From: Anabaena minutissima FACHB-250 | Lineage (GTDB): Bacteria > Cyanobacteriota > Cyanobacteriia > Cyanobacteriales > Nostocaceae | DNA: 64,000 nt | Assembly: GCF_014697125.1 (NCBI RefSeq) | Contig: NZ_JACJRG010000006.1 | Coordinates: forward strand, 62,001-126,000 | Reading direction: 5' to 3' | Made by a program: the position numbers and the translations under genes | Part shown: one piece after another, positions 1-9,088 of the stretch | How the letters are laid out: every line of letters begins with the position of its first letter | How positions within the stretch are numbered: position 1 is the stretch's first letter | The notes under the pieces: model-generated | The model's database searches: none | Told to the model about the DNA's origin: nothing | The model's input: the letters and a program-made list of their open reading frames with translations, nothing else

Positions 1-443
1 GTTTCCGTGGTGAATTCATGCGGATGACTCGCGGTGAAGGCATCATGAACCACAGTTTCTTAGATTACCGTCAACTCAGTGGTGATATTGAAGCTCGTAA
101 CAAAGGTGTTTTAATCTCCTTTGAAGAAGGCGTTTCTACCTTCTACGCCATGAAAAACGCCGAAGATAGAGGAGCATTCTTTATTACTCCCGGTACTAAA
201 GTTTACAGAGGTATGATTGTTGGTGAACACAATCGTCCTCAAGACTTAGAACTAAATATCTGCAAAACCAAGCAGTTAACCAATCATCGCGCTGCTGGTG
301 GTGATGAATTAGTGCAGTTGCAAGCACCAATAGACATGAGTCTAGAGCGTGCATTGGAGTACATCGGCCCCGATGAGTTGGTAGAAGTTACACCCCAATC
401 GATTCGTCTACGGAAGATGTCGAAGAAGTTGGCGAAACGGTAA
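1..443 (+). CDS. typA: TypA/BipA ribosome-associated GTPase, 3' part
   Basis: The reading frame is already open at the left edge of the window, so only about the last 147 residues are present. They match the C-terminal part of TypA/BipA, a translational GTPase that binds ribosomes under stress and in the cold. The family signature FRGEFMRMTRGEGIMNHSF starts at the edge, and the protein ends with the basic tail RKMSKKLAKR. The GTPase domain lies outside the window. A hairpin terminator follows 60 nt downstream, so this is the last gene of its transcript. The first in-frame ATG (position 18) is internal and is not the real start. The family call is secure. Confidence 0.93.
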   Translation, partial: FRGEFMRMTRGEGIMNHSFLDYRQLSGDIEARNKGVLISFEEGVSTFYAMKNAEDRGAFFITPGTKVYRGMIVGEHNRPQDLELNICKTKQLTNHRAAGGDELVQLQAPIDMSLERALEYIGPDELVEVTPQSIRLRKMSKKLAKR

Positions 444-450
444 ATGAAAA

Positions 451-485
451 GTGCTGAGTGCTGAGTGCTGAGTGCTGAGTGCTGA
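451..485. repeat. Short tandem repeat, GTGCTGA x5
   Basis: Five perfect copies of the heptamer GTGCTGA lie between the typA stop and its terminator. Heptameric repeats of this kind (STRRs) are typical of heterocystous cyanobacteria and recur at six or more other places in this window. Confidence 0.9.
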
Positions 486-505
486 GTTGGTAATGTAATT
501 AATTT

Positions 506-536
506 AAAAGCCCACAAAAGTGGGCTTTTTGTTTTT
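506..536 (+). terminator. Rho-independent terminator after typA
   Basis: A perfect 9-bp stem (AAAAGCCCA / TGGGCTTTT) closes a 6-nt loop and runs into a T-rich tract. It lies between typA and coaE on the plus strand. Confidence 0.85.
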
Positions 537-586
537 TACCTGACTTGGTGAGTGTCCAATACCCAATAACTAATGACTAATAACTA

Positions 587-1177
587 ATGACTAACCGGAT
601 TATTGGCTTAACTGGGGGTATCGCTACAGGCAAAACTACTGTCGCTAATTATTTGGCGAATGTATATAGTTTGCCGATTTTAGATGCAGATATCTATGCT
701 AGGGATGCAGTATCTCTAGGTTCACCTATTTTAGATGCGATCGCACAGCGTTATGGTAAAAAAATTCTACTCCCCGATGGTAGCCTCAACCGTTCCCAGT
801 TGGGGGAAATTATTTTTTCTCATCCCACAGAACGCCAGTGGCTAGATAGTATCATTCACCCTTATGTGCGCGATCGCTTCCTCAAAGCAGTTGCTGAATC
901 TTCTACATCAACAATAGTATTAGTTATCCCTTTATTATTTGAAGCTCAGATGACCAATTTGGTGACAGAAATCTGGGTGGTAATTTGTTCAGAATCCCAG
1001 CAGTTACAAAGATTAATTGAACGCAATCAATTAACTCCAGAACAGGCAAAAGCCCGCATAAATAGTCAATTATCTCTAGCTGAAAAAGCTGCCCGTGCTG
1101 ATGTTATATTAGATAATTCCTGCACTTTAGCAAAGTTACTCAAACAAGTAGATACGGCGGTGATTTGTAATTCGTAA
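587..1177 (+). CDS. coaE: Dephospho-CoA kinase
   Basis: CoaE phosphorylates the 3'-hydroxyl of dephospho-CoA with ATP, the last step of coenzyme A synthesis, in the cytosol. The protein has 196 residues, the usual family length. It opens with the Walker A loop GLTGGIATGKTT (residues 7-18), followed by the CoaE motif LDADIYARD and the lid region around IIHPYVRDRF. The C-terminal part, RINSQLSLAEKAARADVILDN, is also typical. The ATG at 587 has no clear Shine-Dalgarno sequence but is the only start that places the P-loop correctly. The gene stands alone: a terminator precedes it and a repeat-rich gap follows. Confidence 0.93.
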   Translation: MTNRIIGLTGGIATGKTTVANYLANVYSLPILDADIYARDAVSLGSPILDAIAQRYGKKILLPDGSLNRSQLGEIIFSHPTERQWLDSIIHPYVRDRFLKAVAESSTSTIVLVIPLLFEAQMTNLVTEIWVVICSESQQLQRLIERNQLTPEQAKARINSQLSLAEKAARADVILDNSCTLAKLLKQVDTAVICNS

Positions 1178-1185
1178 TGGACTTC

Positions 1186-1361
1186 TCTACGAGACGCTAT
1201 CGCGAACGTCCCGCTACGCTAACGTAATTCGTAATTCGTAATTCGTAGAGAAATTTTGGATTTACTCAGAACTCAGAACTCAGCACTCAGCACCGGCTAA
1301 ACGCCGCGCTACCGCTAACAGCACTCAGAACTCAGAACTCAGAACTCAGCACTCAGCACTC
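1186..1361. repeat. Repeat mosaic between coaE and the DUF4336 gene
   Basis: This gap is made almost entirely of repeats. A GC-rich palindromic unit (about 1186-1222) is followed by GTAATTC heptamers (1224-1247). ACTCAGA/ACTCAGC heptamers then fill about 1264-1361, interrupted by the unit CTAAACGCCGCGCTACCGCT near 1300. The interrupting unit recurs at about 43957 and, inverted, at about 17586. Confidence 0.8.
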
Positions 1362-1362
1362 T

Positions 1363-2613
1363 CTACACTTTATCTTGTGGTTGAGGAACAATACCACTTT
1401 TAGATAAACCTGCATCAATTTGATTCAGCAGTTTAAAGTCTTCCTCTGGTAAAGGATAATTGCTACTACTAAATAATCCTGCACTTACAGCAGGCTGTTT
1501 TTCCAAAAATGAAAAAGCCTGGCGAAACTGCTGCGGTTCGGCTTTGATGGGGGCATCAAAATGACAGGGAATAATCCACTGAAAGTCCCAACTGGCAACT
1601 TTATCAGCCCAGTTAATAGTCTCTCCGGGTGCGCGGTTGAGAATCAATGTCTGTAATATGGGTGCGACAAATAAACGTCCATTTCCTTGGAGAGCATCAA
1701 AAGAACGCTGCCAATCATACCGCCATTTAAAGGGAAATAATCCAAAATAAGCTTTATATGACTTTTCTGGAGATTTAAAGGCATCTTTTAATACTCCAAC
1801 CCAAGGGGGTACTTCTAACGCGCTAGGACGGAAATACAAAGCAAATAGAGTGATACGCTGCCATCCCTTGCGGCGATTGGCTTGATTATCGGCAACGACA
1901 TCTGTAGATTGATCTTTGGCGTGAAATAGTAAGGCGTATGGATCTAACTGGATAATTGCTGGGGGATTTGCGGGTACAGAAATGACTGAATCTGTGACTA
2001 GTAAAGTATGCGATCGCTTATGTAAAAATGCTACTTCTGCAAATTTACCAGGGCCAAGGTCAATTGTATCTAATATCGCATAGTCGAACTGGTCAGTAAA
2101 TGGAGCTTGGCTACTGTCTGTTGGTAATATATGAGTGCGCTTAGGAGGTAAACCCAGCCAACTGAGGGGCAAATTAAGGGGAAAACTCCACTGATTCGGA
2201 GCAACAAACACCTGTGCGGTAGGAAAGCATCTGGCAAAGGGGCCAACGAAAACTTTATGTTCTAAACCGGAAATAGTCGGCAGAATGATATATTTTACAT
2301 CTCCGTGTTCTGCCACTAGTTCACTTACCAGCCGAATACATTCGGGAGTTGGGGCGACGGGTGCATATACCAAAAGTCCCCCTTCATCTAGCTTGACAAC
2401 AGTCATCCGAATGGGAACAATAACGTAGAAAATCCCCTGTATCTGGTCAAAAGTCCAGATTGTGTCTTTAATAATTTCTTGCCGGAGTGTTCGCCGCTTA
2501 CTGTATGGATAGAGTGGCAAAGTAAACCAGAAAGGCCAGGTAAAGTCTTTCGGATTCATTTGTTCTACGATATTTGCAAGTTCATCATCACCCACTCCGC
2601 AACTCCCCCCCAT
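1363..2613 (-). CDS. DUF4336 family protein
   Basis: This protein of about 416 residues matches the cyanobacterial/plant DUF4336 family, whose fold resembles metallo-beta-lactamases. Visible family features are MTVVKLDEGGLLVYAPVAPTPE, the strand YIILPTISGLEHKVFVGPFA, and PNQWSFPLNLPLSWLGLP. The zinc-binding HxHxDH motif of true MBL enzymes is absent, so catalysis is doubtful. An ATG at 2613 preceded by GGAG at 8 nt is the best start; an internal ATG at 2559 is also possible. No function is known. The gene is transcribed alone, towards coaE. Confidence 0.75.
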   Translation of the reverse strand: MGGSCGVGDDELANIVEQMNPKDFTWPFWFTLPLYPYSKRRTLRQEIIKDTIWTFDQIQGIFYVIVPIRMTVVKLDEGGLLVYAPVAPTPECIRLVSELVAEHGDVKYIILPTISGLEHKVFVGPFARCFPTAQVFVAPNQWSFPLNLPLSWLGLPPKRTHILPTDSSQAPFTDQFDYAILDTIDLGPGKFAEVAFLHKRSHTLLVTDSVISVPANPPAIIQLDPYALLFHAKDQSTDVVADNQANRRKGWQRITLFALYFRPSALEVPPWVGVLKDAFKSPEKSYKAYFGLFPFKWRYDWQRSFDALQGNGRLFVAPILQTLILNRAPGETINWADKVASWDFQWIIPCHFDAPIKAEPQQFRQAFSFLEKQPAVSAGLFSSSNYPLPEEDFKLLNQIDAGLSKSGIVPQPQDKV

Positions 2614-2779
2614 TCCCAAAACTCCAACTATTTTTATTGGAACTCCGAATATCCGAGTGTAGCAAATATTTGATGTCGTGGGAATTTTTATACTCCTGAC
2701 TAAAAGACGTGATCTACTAGAACAGACTCAACGGGAAATTGACGCAATGCTATGAGAGAAATAGCCAAGCAAATATTCT

Positions 2780-3235
2780 ATGAAAAAACTGCTCAAACGT
2801 ATCAAAGCACTGATTAGGAAAATCTTTCAGCAGTTTTCATCCACTCCAGAACCAAGTCCCCCTCCAAGTTATCACTCACCAGAAACTTGGATTCCTCCCA
2901 TTCCTCCCGTTCCATCTTTCGCTCCTCAGTGGAAGAATGGGTTGGTACTGGTTTGTTCACAGTGTACAGTAGAGCAATTTGCAGGAAGTTCTCATCGAAT
3001 TAACAGAAGTATCACAGCCACAGAAGAGTTACAAAACTGGCTGAAATCTCGCCTAAAATTTGATGGATTATGGGGAAAATATCGAGTTATCAGCACCAGT
3101 TGTTTGGGAATTTGTCCCCAGTCACGGGTTGTAGTGGTTTTGCGTAATCATCTGGTGGGACAGCAATGCTTACTTGTCGATCCTCAAAGCGATCGCGAAA
3201 TTCTCTACTCCTATATCAAGCAGATGAATCAGTGA
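2780..3235 (+). CDS. Thioredoxin-like [2Fe-2S] ferredoxin-domain protein
   Basis: The 151-residue protein has a basic N-terminus, a proline-rich linker (about residues 20-50) and a thioredoxin-like ferredoxin domain. Candidate [2Fe-2S] ligands are the cysteines in LVCSQC and in SCLGIC, the C-x3-C pair usual at the second site of this fold. A (2Fe-2S) ferredoxin domain of this type carries electrons or senses redox state; the partner is unknown. It converges on ilvN, with a hairpin between them. Confidence 0.7.
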   Translation: MKKLLKRIKALIRKIFQQFSSTPEPSPPPSYHSPETWIPPIPPVPSFAPQWKNGLVLVCSQCTVEQFAGSSHRINRSITATEELQNWLKSRLKFDGLWGKYRVISTSCLGICPQSRVVVVLRNHLVGQQCLLVDPQSDREILYSYIKQMNQ

Positions 3236-3266
3236 TAGCATTTCAATTCGTAATTACAATAAATAT

Positions 3267-3284
3267 AGCCTGCGGAGGCAGGCT
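3267..3284. terminator. Hairpin between convergent genes
   Basis: A perfect 7-bp stem (AGCCTGC / GCAGGCT) with a 4-nt loop lies between the ferredoxin gene and the end of ilvN. It may act as a terminator in both directions, although the flanks are A/T-rich rather than a clean T-run. Confidence 0.5.
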
Positions 3285-3335
3285 TGGTACTTGTAGCTGC
3301 GATTTCTAATTGTCTAGCATTTTGGCGATTCTATC

Positions 3336-3857
3336 TCATGAAGCCTTAGCTTCTAAAGACTTGAGCAACTCAGTATTCACGCCAGATTCACGAGTTAGGG
3401 CAATTTTGCCAGTGCGGGCAATTTCCCTAATCCCAAACTTTTGTAGCACCTGCACGATCGCCACCATCTTACCAGGATCGCCCACAACTTCTAAAGTTAG
3501 GGAATCTTCTGCTACATCTACTACACGCGCCCGGAAAATCTGAGCTAGTTCGATGACTTCGGAACGGTTGCTGCTAGTAGCGTTCACCTTCAAAAGCATC
3601 AATTCTCGCTCTACACAAGGGGTTTCTGTAATATCCTGCACCTTGAGGACATTGACCAACTTGTATAGTTGCTTAGTGAGCTGTTCAATTACGCGATCGT
3701 CTCCAGGTACAACCATCGTAATCCGGGAAACTCCCCCCTGCTCACCCGAACCAACTGCTAGGCTTTCGATATTAAAGCCTCGACGCGCAAACAAACTAGC
3801 AATGCGGGAGAGAACCCCCGCCTCATCTTCTACCAAAACTGAAAGGGTATGTTTCAT
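3336..3857 (-). CDS. ilvN: Acetolactate synthase small (regulatory) subunit
   Basis: This is the regulatory subunit of acetohydroxyacid synthase, the first common enzyme of branched-chain amino acid synthesis. It confers valine feedback inhibition on the large subunit, which is not in this window. The N-terminal ACT domain ([20 protein letters not shown], then FNIESLAVG) is followed by the C-terminal domain ([21 protein letters not shown]). From the ATG at 3857 it has 173 residues, the usual length; a longer frame starting 12 nt upstream is possible but less like homologues. It is monocistronic here. Confidence 0.92.
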   Translation of the reverse strand: MKHTLSVLVEDEAGVLSRIASLFARRGFNIESLAVGSGEQGGVSRITMVVPGDDRVIEQLTKQLYKLVNVLKVQDITETPCVERELMLLKVNATSSNRSEVIELAQIFRARVVDVAEDSLTLEVVGDPGKMVAIVQVLQKFGIREIARTGKIALTRESGVNTELLKSLEAKAS

Positions 3858-4141
3858 CTTTGCCAACACAGACTCAGACAGCTATTGCTAACGCAAACAT
3901 TAACTAATAGCTACCTTACACGTACTGCTTACTAGGTTAATAAATATAAGTCTTGTCCCTTATTTTAAACTCAATACCTGCACCTCTTCTATTCTTTTCT
4001 AGTAAAAAGTTAGGTCTACATCATACTGAAAGCATATGTTTTGGCGAGTGCATCTCTTGTTGTAGGCAGATGTGCATGGGTCACAAAATTCATATGCTGT
4101 GGATATGATTAACCCTATGTAGTTTCAGGAGGACGACATTT

Positions 4142-4495
4142 ATGAGTTGGCTCAAAAGAATTTTTGGTATGGAAAAACCCCAAAATGCCCAAGTAAACCC
4201 CTCCTCTCAAGTACCGCAAGCGGCTACTTCCACTGCTACTCAATCAATTCCACCAGAACGTTTGGGGTTGAATGGAGAATATGACCAAAGTGGTTTAGCA
4301 AAGCGGGTAGCATTGGCATTTGACCAAGATGCACAATTAAACAGTATAGATTCCCTGTGGGTTGCTCAGACTGCTGGGACTGTAGTTTTCAAGGGCAAAG
4401 TTCCTAACCAAGAAATTCTCAACAAAATGAGGTCTGTAGCCCAGAATGTACACGGTACTACATCTGTTGATACTGCTCAAGTTACCATTGGCTAG
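4142..4495 (+). CDS. BON-domain protein
   Basis: This 117-residue protein has a low-complexity Q/A/T-rich N-terminus and one C-terminal BON domain (about residues 50-117). The domain pattern is LAKRVALAFDQDAQL, the central GTVVFKGKVPN and VHGTTSVDTAQV. BON domains bind phospholipids or other ligands in envelope and stress proteins. There is no signal peptide, so it is probably cytosolic or peripheral to a membrane. A strong ribosome site, AGGAGG, lies just upstream of the ATG. Confidence 0.75.
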   Translation: MSWLKRIFGMEKPQNAQVNPSSQVPQAATSTATQSIPPERLGLNGEYDQSGLAKRVALAFDQDAQLNSIDSLWVAQTAGTVVFKGKVPNQEILNKMRSVAQNVHGTTSVDTAQVTIG

Positions 4496-4503
4496 TTTAA
4501 GAA

Positions 4504-4567
4504 GGTGACAGGTGACAGGTGACAGGTGACAGGTGACAGGTGACAGGTGACAGGTGACAGGTGATAG
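4504..4567. repeat. Short tandem repeat, GGTGACA x8
   Basis: Eight perfect copies of GGTGACA (4504-4559) are followed by a degenerate copy. The same heptamer forms a 12-copy array at 45008-45091. Confidence 0.93.
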
Positions 4568-4683
4568 TGACAGGTTATATCATGTCCGCTTCATTCCTGA
4601 CGAAACCCGAAAAACCCCAACCCTCCCCTTACGAGTCGTGATGAATAAAACCCCCGTGTTTCTAATCGGGGGAGATCAGTATT

Positions 4684-5133
4684 TCATGAAATTACCTCTC
4701 TAGCTTTTCTTCTCTCTGCCTCTTCTGTGTCCCTGCGATTTCTTTCTAACCAGTGGACAATACTAGTTGGTAATGCTTGCTTATTTCTACTATTTGCATC
4801 AATACAAACGTGCCGAGTAATTGCTTTAGCAACTACTACCTCAGCCAAGGTGATTTCATAAGTTATTTCAAACTTTTCTGTACCAATTTTTTGTGGCATT
4901 AAGTTAACTAATAACTTATCTCCGCAAAATATGGGGCGAAGAAAATCTACACTAGTGTGAACGATAGGAAAAGCTACCTGGGGATTAGTAAAAAAATCTT
5001 TGAGATTGATACCTGATGTTCTGAGAGATTCTTCATAGGCTTCATGACAAATGCTCAGAATATTGGCGAAGTAGACTACACCCGCAGCATCTGTATCCTG
5101 AAAGCGAACAGTGCGATGATAACTAAAAGACAT
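4684..5133 (-). CDS. 1,4-dihydroxy-2-naphthoyl-CoA thioesterase (phylloquinone pathway)
   Basis: This is a hot-dog-fold thioesterase of 149 residues. The active-site segment [16 protein letters not shown] (residues 11-26) carries the catalytic aspartate of the 4-hydroxybenzoyl-CoA thioesterase family. Cyanobacterial members of this subgroup hydrolyse DHNA-CoA to DHNA in vitamin K1 (phylloquinone) synthesis. [13 protein letters not shown] and ITRHVCID are further family signatures. A terminator separates it from the HopA1 gene upstream. A general acyl-CoA thioesterase cannot be ruled out from sequence alone. Confidence 0.8.
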   Translation of the reverse strand: MSFSYHRTVRFQDTDAAGVVYFANILSICHEAYEESLRTSGINLKDFFTNPQVAFPIVHTSVDFLRPIFCGDKLLVNLMPQKIGTEKFEITYEITLAEVVVAKAITRHVCIDANSRNKQALPTSIVHWLERNRRDTEEAERRKAREVIS

Positions 5134-5144
5134 AAATAAAATTC

Positions 5145-5184
5145 AAAAATCAAAAATAAAAAAATAGCAGGCTTGCTGCCTGCT
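5145..5184 (-). terminator. Terminator of the APH-HopA1 operon
   Basis: Read on the minus strand, a perfect 7-bp stem (AGCAGGC / GCCTGCT) is followed by a long T-rich run. It lies just after the HopA1 stop codon and ends that transcript before the thioesterase gene. Confidence 0.8.
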
Positions 5185-5217
5185 CCATCATTAATTTTAC
5201 TGTAATGTCAATACAAA

Positions 5218-6276
5218 TTACTTCAATGGGGAATATATATCTTTGGATGTAGGATTGAGGTAGGGACGCTGTAAATCGATGGAGTGATCTTGGAAATGTT
5301 GATGAATGGCTTTCATTCTTTCTTCTACGGCATTCTTACCTTTTTGCCAAGTTTCTAATAAGGCATTAGCTAAGATTTGACAACGATTCATCCCAAAACT
5401 TTCTTGTGAAGCAAATTTTTGATTTGGTTCTTCCGCAAGTCCTAATCCTGGTGCTAAAAACTTGGTGAATAGGGGGATTTCTGGCTGAAAATAAGTTTGA
5501 TTTTCTTTATAGACGACTTGTAAAATTTTGTGAATTGCCTGATAGTCGCGACTTTCAAAGTAGAGTACGCCAGAATCGTAGCGTTCATAGGTACTGGGGT
5601 TGTAGAGAACTTGAAAAGTAAAAGGAATAGTATTGGTATTAAGTTGCTGGGTTAAACTGTCCATCAGTGCGATCGCACCATCTACGGTAAAGTTCAAATA
5701 GATTCTCCCAGTGCCTAAATTTACATCAAGATTGCCTTGTTGTTCTTGTCCCACATCACTCACAGCTAGGTAATAGCCATTTTGCAAGCGATTCTTCGGC
5801 ATCCAAATCGCTACTGATTCACCAACTTGAGCAGATTTTTTTCCAGGTTTGAGGTGACAATCTGGCTCGATATATAAGGTTAAACCATCTTTAATTACTG
5901 CCATACTACCATCAGGTTCTTTTCGCAGCACTTTCCAACTGGGGTCAAAATAACCTTTACCATGATTGCTAGCTTGCAGTTGTTCGTAAAATTCCCAGTC
6001 GATGCCCACAACAGAATTCGCGGCTAAATTTTGTGGGACTTGGTAATTAGTATGATCAACGGACAAGCTGCTTTGTAAAACTCCATTGTAATAAATACCA
6101 TAAATAAAATTGCGTAATAATAAATTGAGATATTTATGTTGTAGGGTAGCCGAATTTTGCTGAAATCTATCTGCTACTTTAGTTGGTAAAGCAAAAGGCT
6201 GGTAATTAGGGTGGTATATACAAAAATTCGGCTCAATTTGGATATTAGTAGCAATATCTATTAAGGAATTTAGCAT
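5218..6276 (-). CDS. HopA1-family protein (possible LanY-like lyase)
   Basis: The 352-residue protein resembles the T3SS effector HopA1 family. Family-like stretches are LGTGRIYLNFTVDGAIALMD, FTFQVLYNPSTYERYDSGVL and the C-terminal PGLGLAEEPNQKFASQESFG. HopA1-type proteins are known as partners of APH-fold kinases in class V lanthipeptide and thioamitide synthesis. There the kinase phosphorylates Ser/Thr and the HopA1-like protein eliminates phosphate to give dehydroamino acids. The APH kinase gene is immediately upstream on the same strand, 138 nt away. No lanthipeptide cyclase or precursor gene is seen, so the role in peptide modification is inference. Confidence 0.7.
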   Translation of the reverse strand: MLNSLIDIATNIQIEPNFCIYHPNYQPFALPTKVADRFQQNSATLQHKYLNLLLRNFIYGIYYNGVLQSSLSVDHTNYQVPQNLAANSVVGIDWEFYEQLQASNHGKGYFDPSWKVLRKEPDGSMAVIKDGLTLYIEPDCHLKPGKKSAQVGESVAIWMPKNRLQNGYYLAVSDVGQEQQGNLDVNLGTGRIYLNFTVDGAIALMDSLTQQLNTNTIPFTFQVLYNPSTYERYDSGVLYFESRDYQAIHKILQVVYKENQTYFQPEIPLFTKFLAPGLGLAEEPNQKFASQESFGMNRCQILANALLETWQKGKNAVEERMKAIHQHFQDHSIDLQRPYLNPTSKDIYSPLK

Positions 6277-6414
6277 TGTTTTAGCAGAGTAATTTATTAT
6301 TAGTCAATTAAAAATTCGGACTGAAAACCTACAAAGTAGATATCTTGATCAATTCATAATTAAGAAAGTTGATATTTCATCGCTGTTTCCATATTTTTTA
6401 CTTTAGCCTTCTAC

Positions 6415-7653
6415 TTAGCAGCCACGCAAGCGAGTTTTTTCATAATACAGGCGAACTAATTGCTGCTCTTTTCCTGGTTGTGGTATTGTATTCATTGTAC
6501 CTATAGAACTTACAATTACTGACTCATCAACTCCCAAAATACTGACTATAGATTGCTCAGGCTTAGTTAGAATATTTTTGGCTAATTGTAACTTATAGAT
6601 ATCAGAATTATCAAAGAACTTGCAATTTTTTATCCTGTCTTCAATTTGATGAATTAATGCCAATCCTGTAAACTTGATAACTCGTACCAAAAAATCACAA
6701 CTATAGTCTAAAATCATGGGAAAGGCATTTAAATAAGCCTGTAATAAAGCTACTAATGAAGGTTGAATATCTTCTAATGGAGTCATAGCTAATTGTAGAG
6801 ATTCGTCTAACTCCAATGTTGCATCTATCACCAAACTAGAAAGCCAAATTTCTAAATAACTAGCTAACATAGTTCCCAAATCAAAAGCTGGATCTCCCCA
6901 TCCACAGGCTTCCCAATCAATTAATTTTACTAAGCAGTTATCTAGCTGATTCCATCGAGAATGAATTAATGTGTTATCCAAATTTAAATCGTTGTGTGTC
7001 AAGCAACAAGGATTCCATTCATAGGCTAAATCAGCAATTGCAGCTTCTAAACTCTCGTAGCGTTGATAGAGTTCATAGAATCGCTGTGACTCGCTGGGAA
7101 CATGACTAAAAATCTCTGGAGTAATCGATTCTATCCCTTGGGCTGGGTTGTAAAAGCTATAGCGAAACTGTCCTTGGGGTGCAGTCGCCATAAAATCACG
7201 GTATTCCTTACCTTGGAAAGTAGCGCGGTGTAGGGACGCTAATGTTGTACCAATGGCTGTAGCAATCTCTACAGGGAAAATATTGTTGTCTTGATAAAAG
7301 TTACTTAAATCTAGATATTCACTGAGATAGCTACGCACCAGGATGGAATTTTCTTCATCGAAATGTAGCACTAATGGTGCAATAGCAGAAATATTACCTA
7401 AAACGGGAAACTGCTGAAGTAACTGCTGAAAAAGCCATTCGTTAAATAATTCATGAGAAATTCCATCAGTTTCATGCTTAAGTTCTTGCTTAACTAGGAG
7501 TTGACAATTATCTCCTAGCTTCACCACTAAATTCCGATTCTTTTTGTTAGTTTCTGGCAGTTTAAAAGTCTCGAAAGTGCCATCCAATAAGCTACACAGC
7601 CCTGCCGTGTGCAGATACTGGATAACATTGTGAGAAGATAGTGGTGATAACAT
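6415..7653 (-). CDS. Aminoglycoside-phosphotransferase-fold kinase
   Basis: This 412-residue protein has an APH/choline-kinase-like fold. The ATP-site lysine lies in LLVKQE (about K55). The catalytic loop is LTHNDLNLDN (residues 218-227) and the metal-binding motif LIDWEACGWGDPAFD starts near residue 244. All catalytic residues look intact. A Shine-Dalgarno AGGA sits 8 nt before the ATG. It is the first gene of a two-gene operon with the HopA1 gene, as in LanK/LanY pairs. The substrate is unknown; an antibiotic-resistance role is unlikely in this setting. A 1-kb AT-rich gap lies upstream. Confidence 0.75.
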   Translation of the reverse strand: MLSPLSSHNVIQYLHTAGLCSLLDGTFETFKLPETNKKNRNLVVKLGDNCQLLVKQELKHETDGISHELFNEWLFQQLLQQFPVLGNISAIAPLVLHFDEENSILVRSYLSEYLDLSNFYQDNNIFPVEIATAIGTTLASLHRATFQGKEYRDFMATAPQGQFRYSFYNPAQGIESITPEIFSHVPSESQRFYELYQRYESLEAAIADLAYEWNPCCLTHNDLNLDNTLIHSRWNQLDNCLVKLIDWEACGWGDPAFDLGTMLASYLEIWLSSLVIDATLELDESLQLAMTPLEDIQPSLVALLQAYLNAFPMILDYSCDFLVRVIKFTGLALIHQIEDRIKNCKFFDNSDIYKLQLAKNILTKPEQSIVSILGVDESVIVSSIGTMNTIPQPGKEQQLVRLYYEKTRLRGC

Positions 7654-8689
7654 ATATTATTTCCTAGTTCGTAAGATTGGTGATAAATCTTTGAATTTTA
7701 GGCTTATTTTGGCTTTAGAAATTGAGGTAGATAACAACAATTATTTATATATCAATGCCTTTTTAATCTACCTATATTAATATCTCATCTCTTTGATTCA
7801 AACCTGCCAATATGGCAAAAATTACCTTTATTTTTACTTTAATTTTTTCTTTTTTCCCTACTAAATCTTTATACGTTATGTTTCTATTCTCTCAAAATAA
7901 ATAGATGTCATTCAATTGATATTTTTAATCAAATATCATTGATTTTCTATGATTTTTAACCATAAATATATTTAAGCTTTATTAAAAATAATACACTACC
8001 AGCTAAGTAAATAACACTCAAAAATAAAACCTATTTAAGGCTTGTAATCCTTACCTACAGCTAGCTAATGATTTATCTAATACCTAAATCATAGTTTTAA
8101 AATAGCTTTAATAGTGTATTATATTTTACATAAATATTGATTTATAAATAATAATTAATGATGGAGTTTTAAATTTATGTCTTTCGTGTGATTTAGTCAG
8201 TATCTAGGACAAAAACTGTCTCACGATAGATGTAAGTAAATGTTATGAGTTTCTCCACTAGAGATTATTTTGGTTTTTCATATGTCATTTTGATTGTGCA
8301 GTAGACAGATCAAGCATGACCTCTCTAATACTTAGTTTATATTAAGTATTATTCTTAACGTAAATTTGCTATACGCGTAAAATTAAGGTGATTACTCATA
8401 AAGAAGGCTACTTAGTATCTCAGAGATACTCAATGCCATGAATATGACACAGGGTATTATTTTTATTTATCATCACGAAGTTTAACAAACCGGATATTTA
8501 TGTAATTTTTGGGCATGGGGAGTTAAATCAGTGAACAGTTACCAGTCCTTGATAACTGTTCACTGATTCTTAGCGAAGCGGCGAGTAATGACGGGATGGA
8601 GTTTTCCGCCAAATTTCACAAAAAAATCTTTTCTAGCTTTTGTTCTGGTGTAGAGTAATATAAATGTACTATTAAGAGGTGAACAATTG
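7654..8689. other. AT-rich intergenic region upstream of the APH-HopA1 operon
   Basis: No convincing gene was found on either strand. I looked for a short Cys/Ser/Thr-rich precursor peptide and saw only very short frames, such as a 19-codon one near 8245 (+) and a 15-codon one near 8433 (-), without cysteines or a clear ribosome site. The right part holds an 8-bp inverted repeat at 8414-8430 and a strong 16-bp inverted repeat at 8526-8568. The region presumably carries the operon promoter. Confidence 0.6.
8526..8568. repeat. Perfect 16-bp inverted repeat
   Basis: AATCAGTGAACAGTTA (8526-8541) is exactly complementary to 8553-8568 across an 11-nt loop. Neither side has a T-run, so it is not a classic terminator. 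It may be a dispersed palindromic element or a structured RNA end. Confidence 0.75.
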
Positions 8690-9010
8690 CTACCCAACAG
8701 TAAAAAGCTGCCTTATCATGATTGTCAGTGCCAGCATACCTAAAATAGTCATTAATCCAGCTGGCATGAATTTGCGTGTTTTAGCCAATCTTAAAGCAAA
8801 GAAAATGACTAAAGCAGCAGTGATGCAAGTTGCTAAAATCAAAGCCCAGGCTTGTCCTTGGAGTTGCAAGTAAGCGGCAAAAACTAATAGTGAACCGCTA
8901 ATTATACCACTGAGGAGGGAAACTTGACTATTCGCCTGAAAGTAGCCAATAATGCCACCAACAATCGCTAACATACCATAGGCGATCGCAGCAATTATAC
9001 TTAAATTCAT
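8690..9010 (-). CDS. TMEM14-family small membrane protein
   Basis: The 106-residue protein consists of four hydrophobic segments separated by short turns, the layout of the TMEM14/UPF0136 family. The start IAAIAYGMLAIVGGIIGY and the third segment ALILATCITAALVIFFALR are family-like. In eukaryotes TMEM14 proteins act in haem or fatty-acid export; the bacterial role is not established. The gene is alone, and divergent from the DUF815 ATPase gene. Confidence 0.78.
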   Translation of the reverse strand: MNLSIIAAIAYGMLAIVGGIIGYFQANSQVSLLSGIISGSLLVFAAYLQLQGQAWALILATCITAALVIFFALRLAKTRKFMPAGLMTILGMLALTIMIRQLFTVG

Positions 9011-9088
9011 GGTTAAACCCTATGTAGATTTTGATTTTGCTACCAAGCCCAGCAGACAATTAACCATAAGCTACATTACCCCTGTTGA

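Noticed and set aside
2661..2755. Short plus-strand frame ending in KRRDLLEQTQREIDAML
   Set aside because: About 30 codons, no ribosome site; perhaps a remnant, too short to support.
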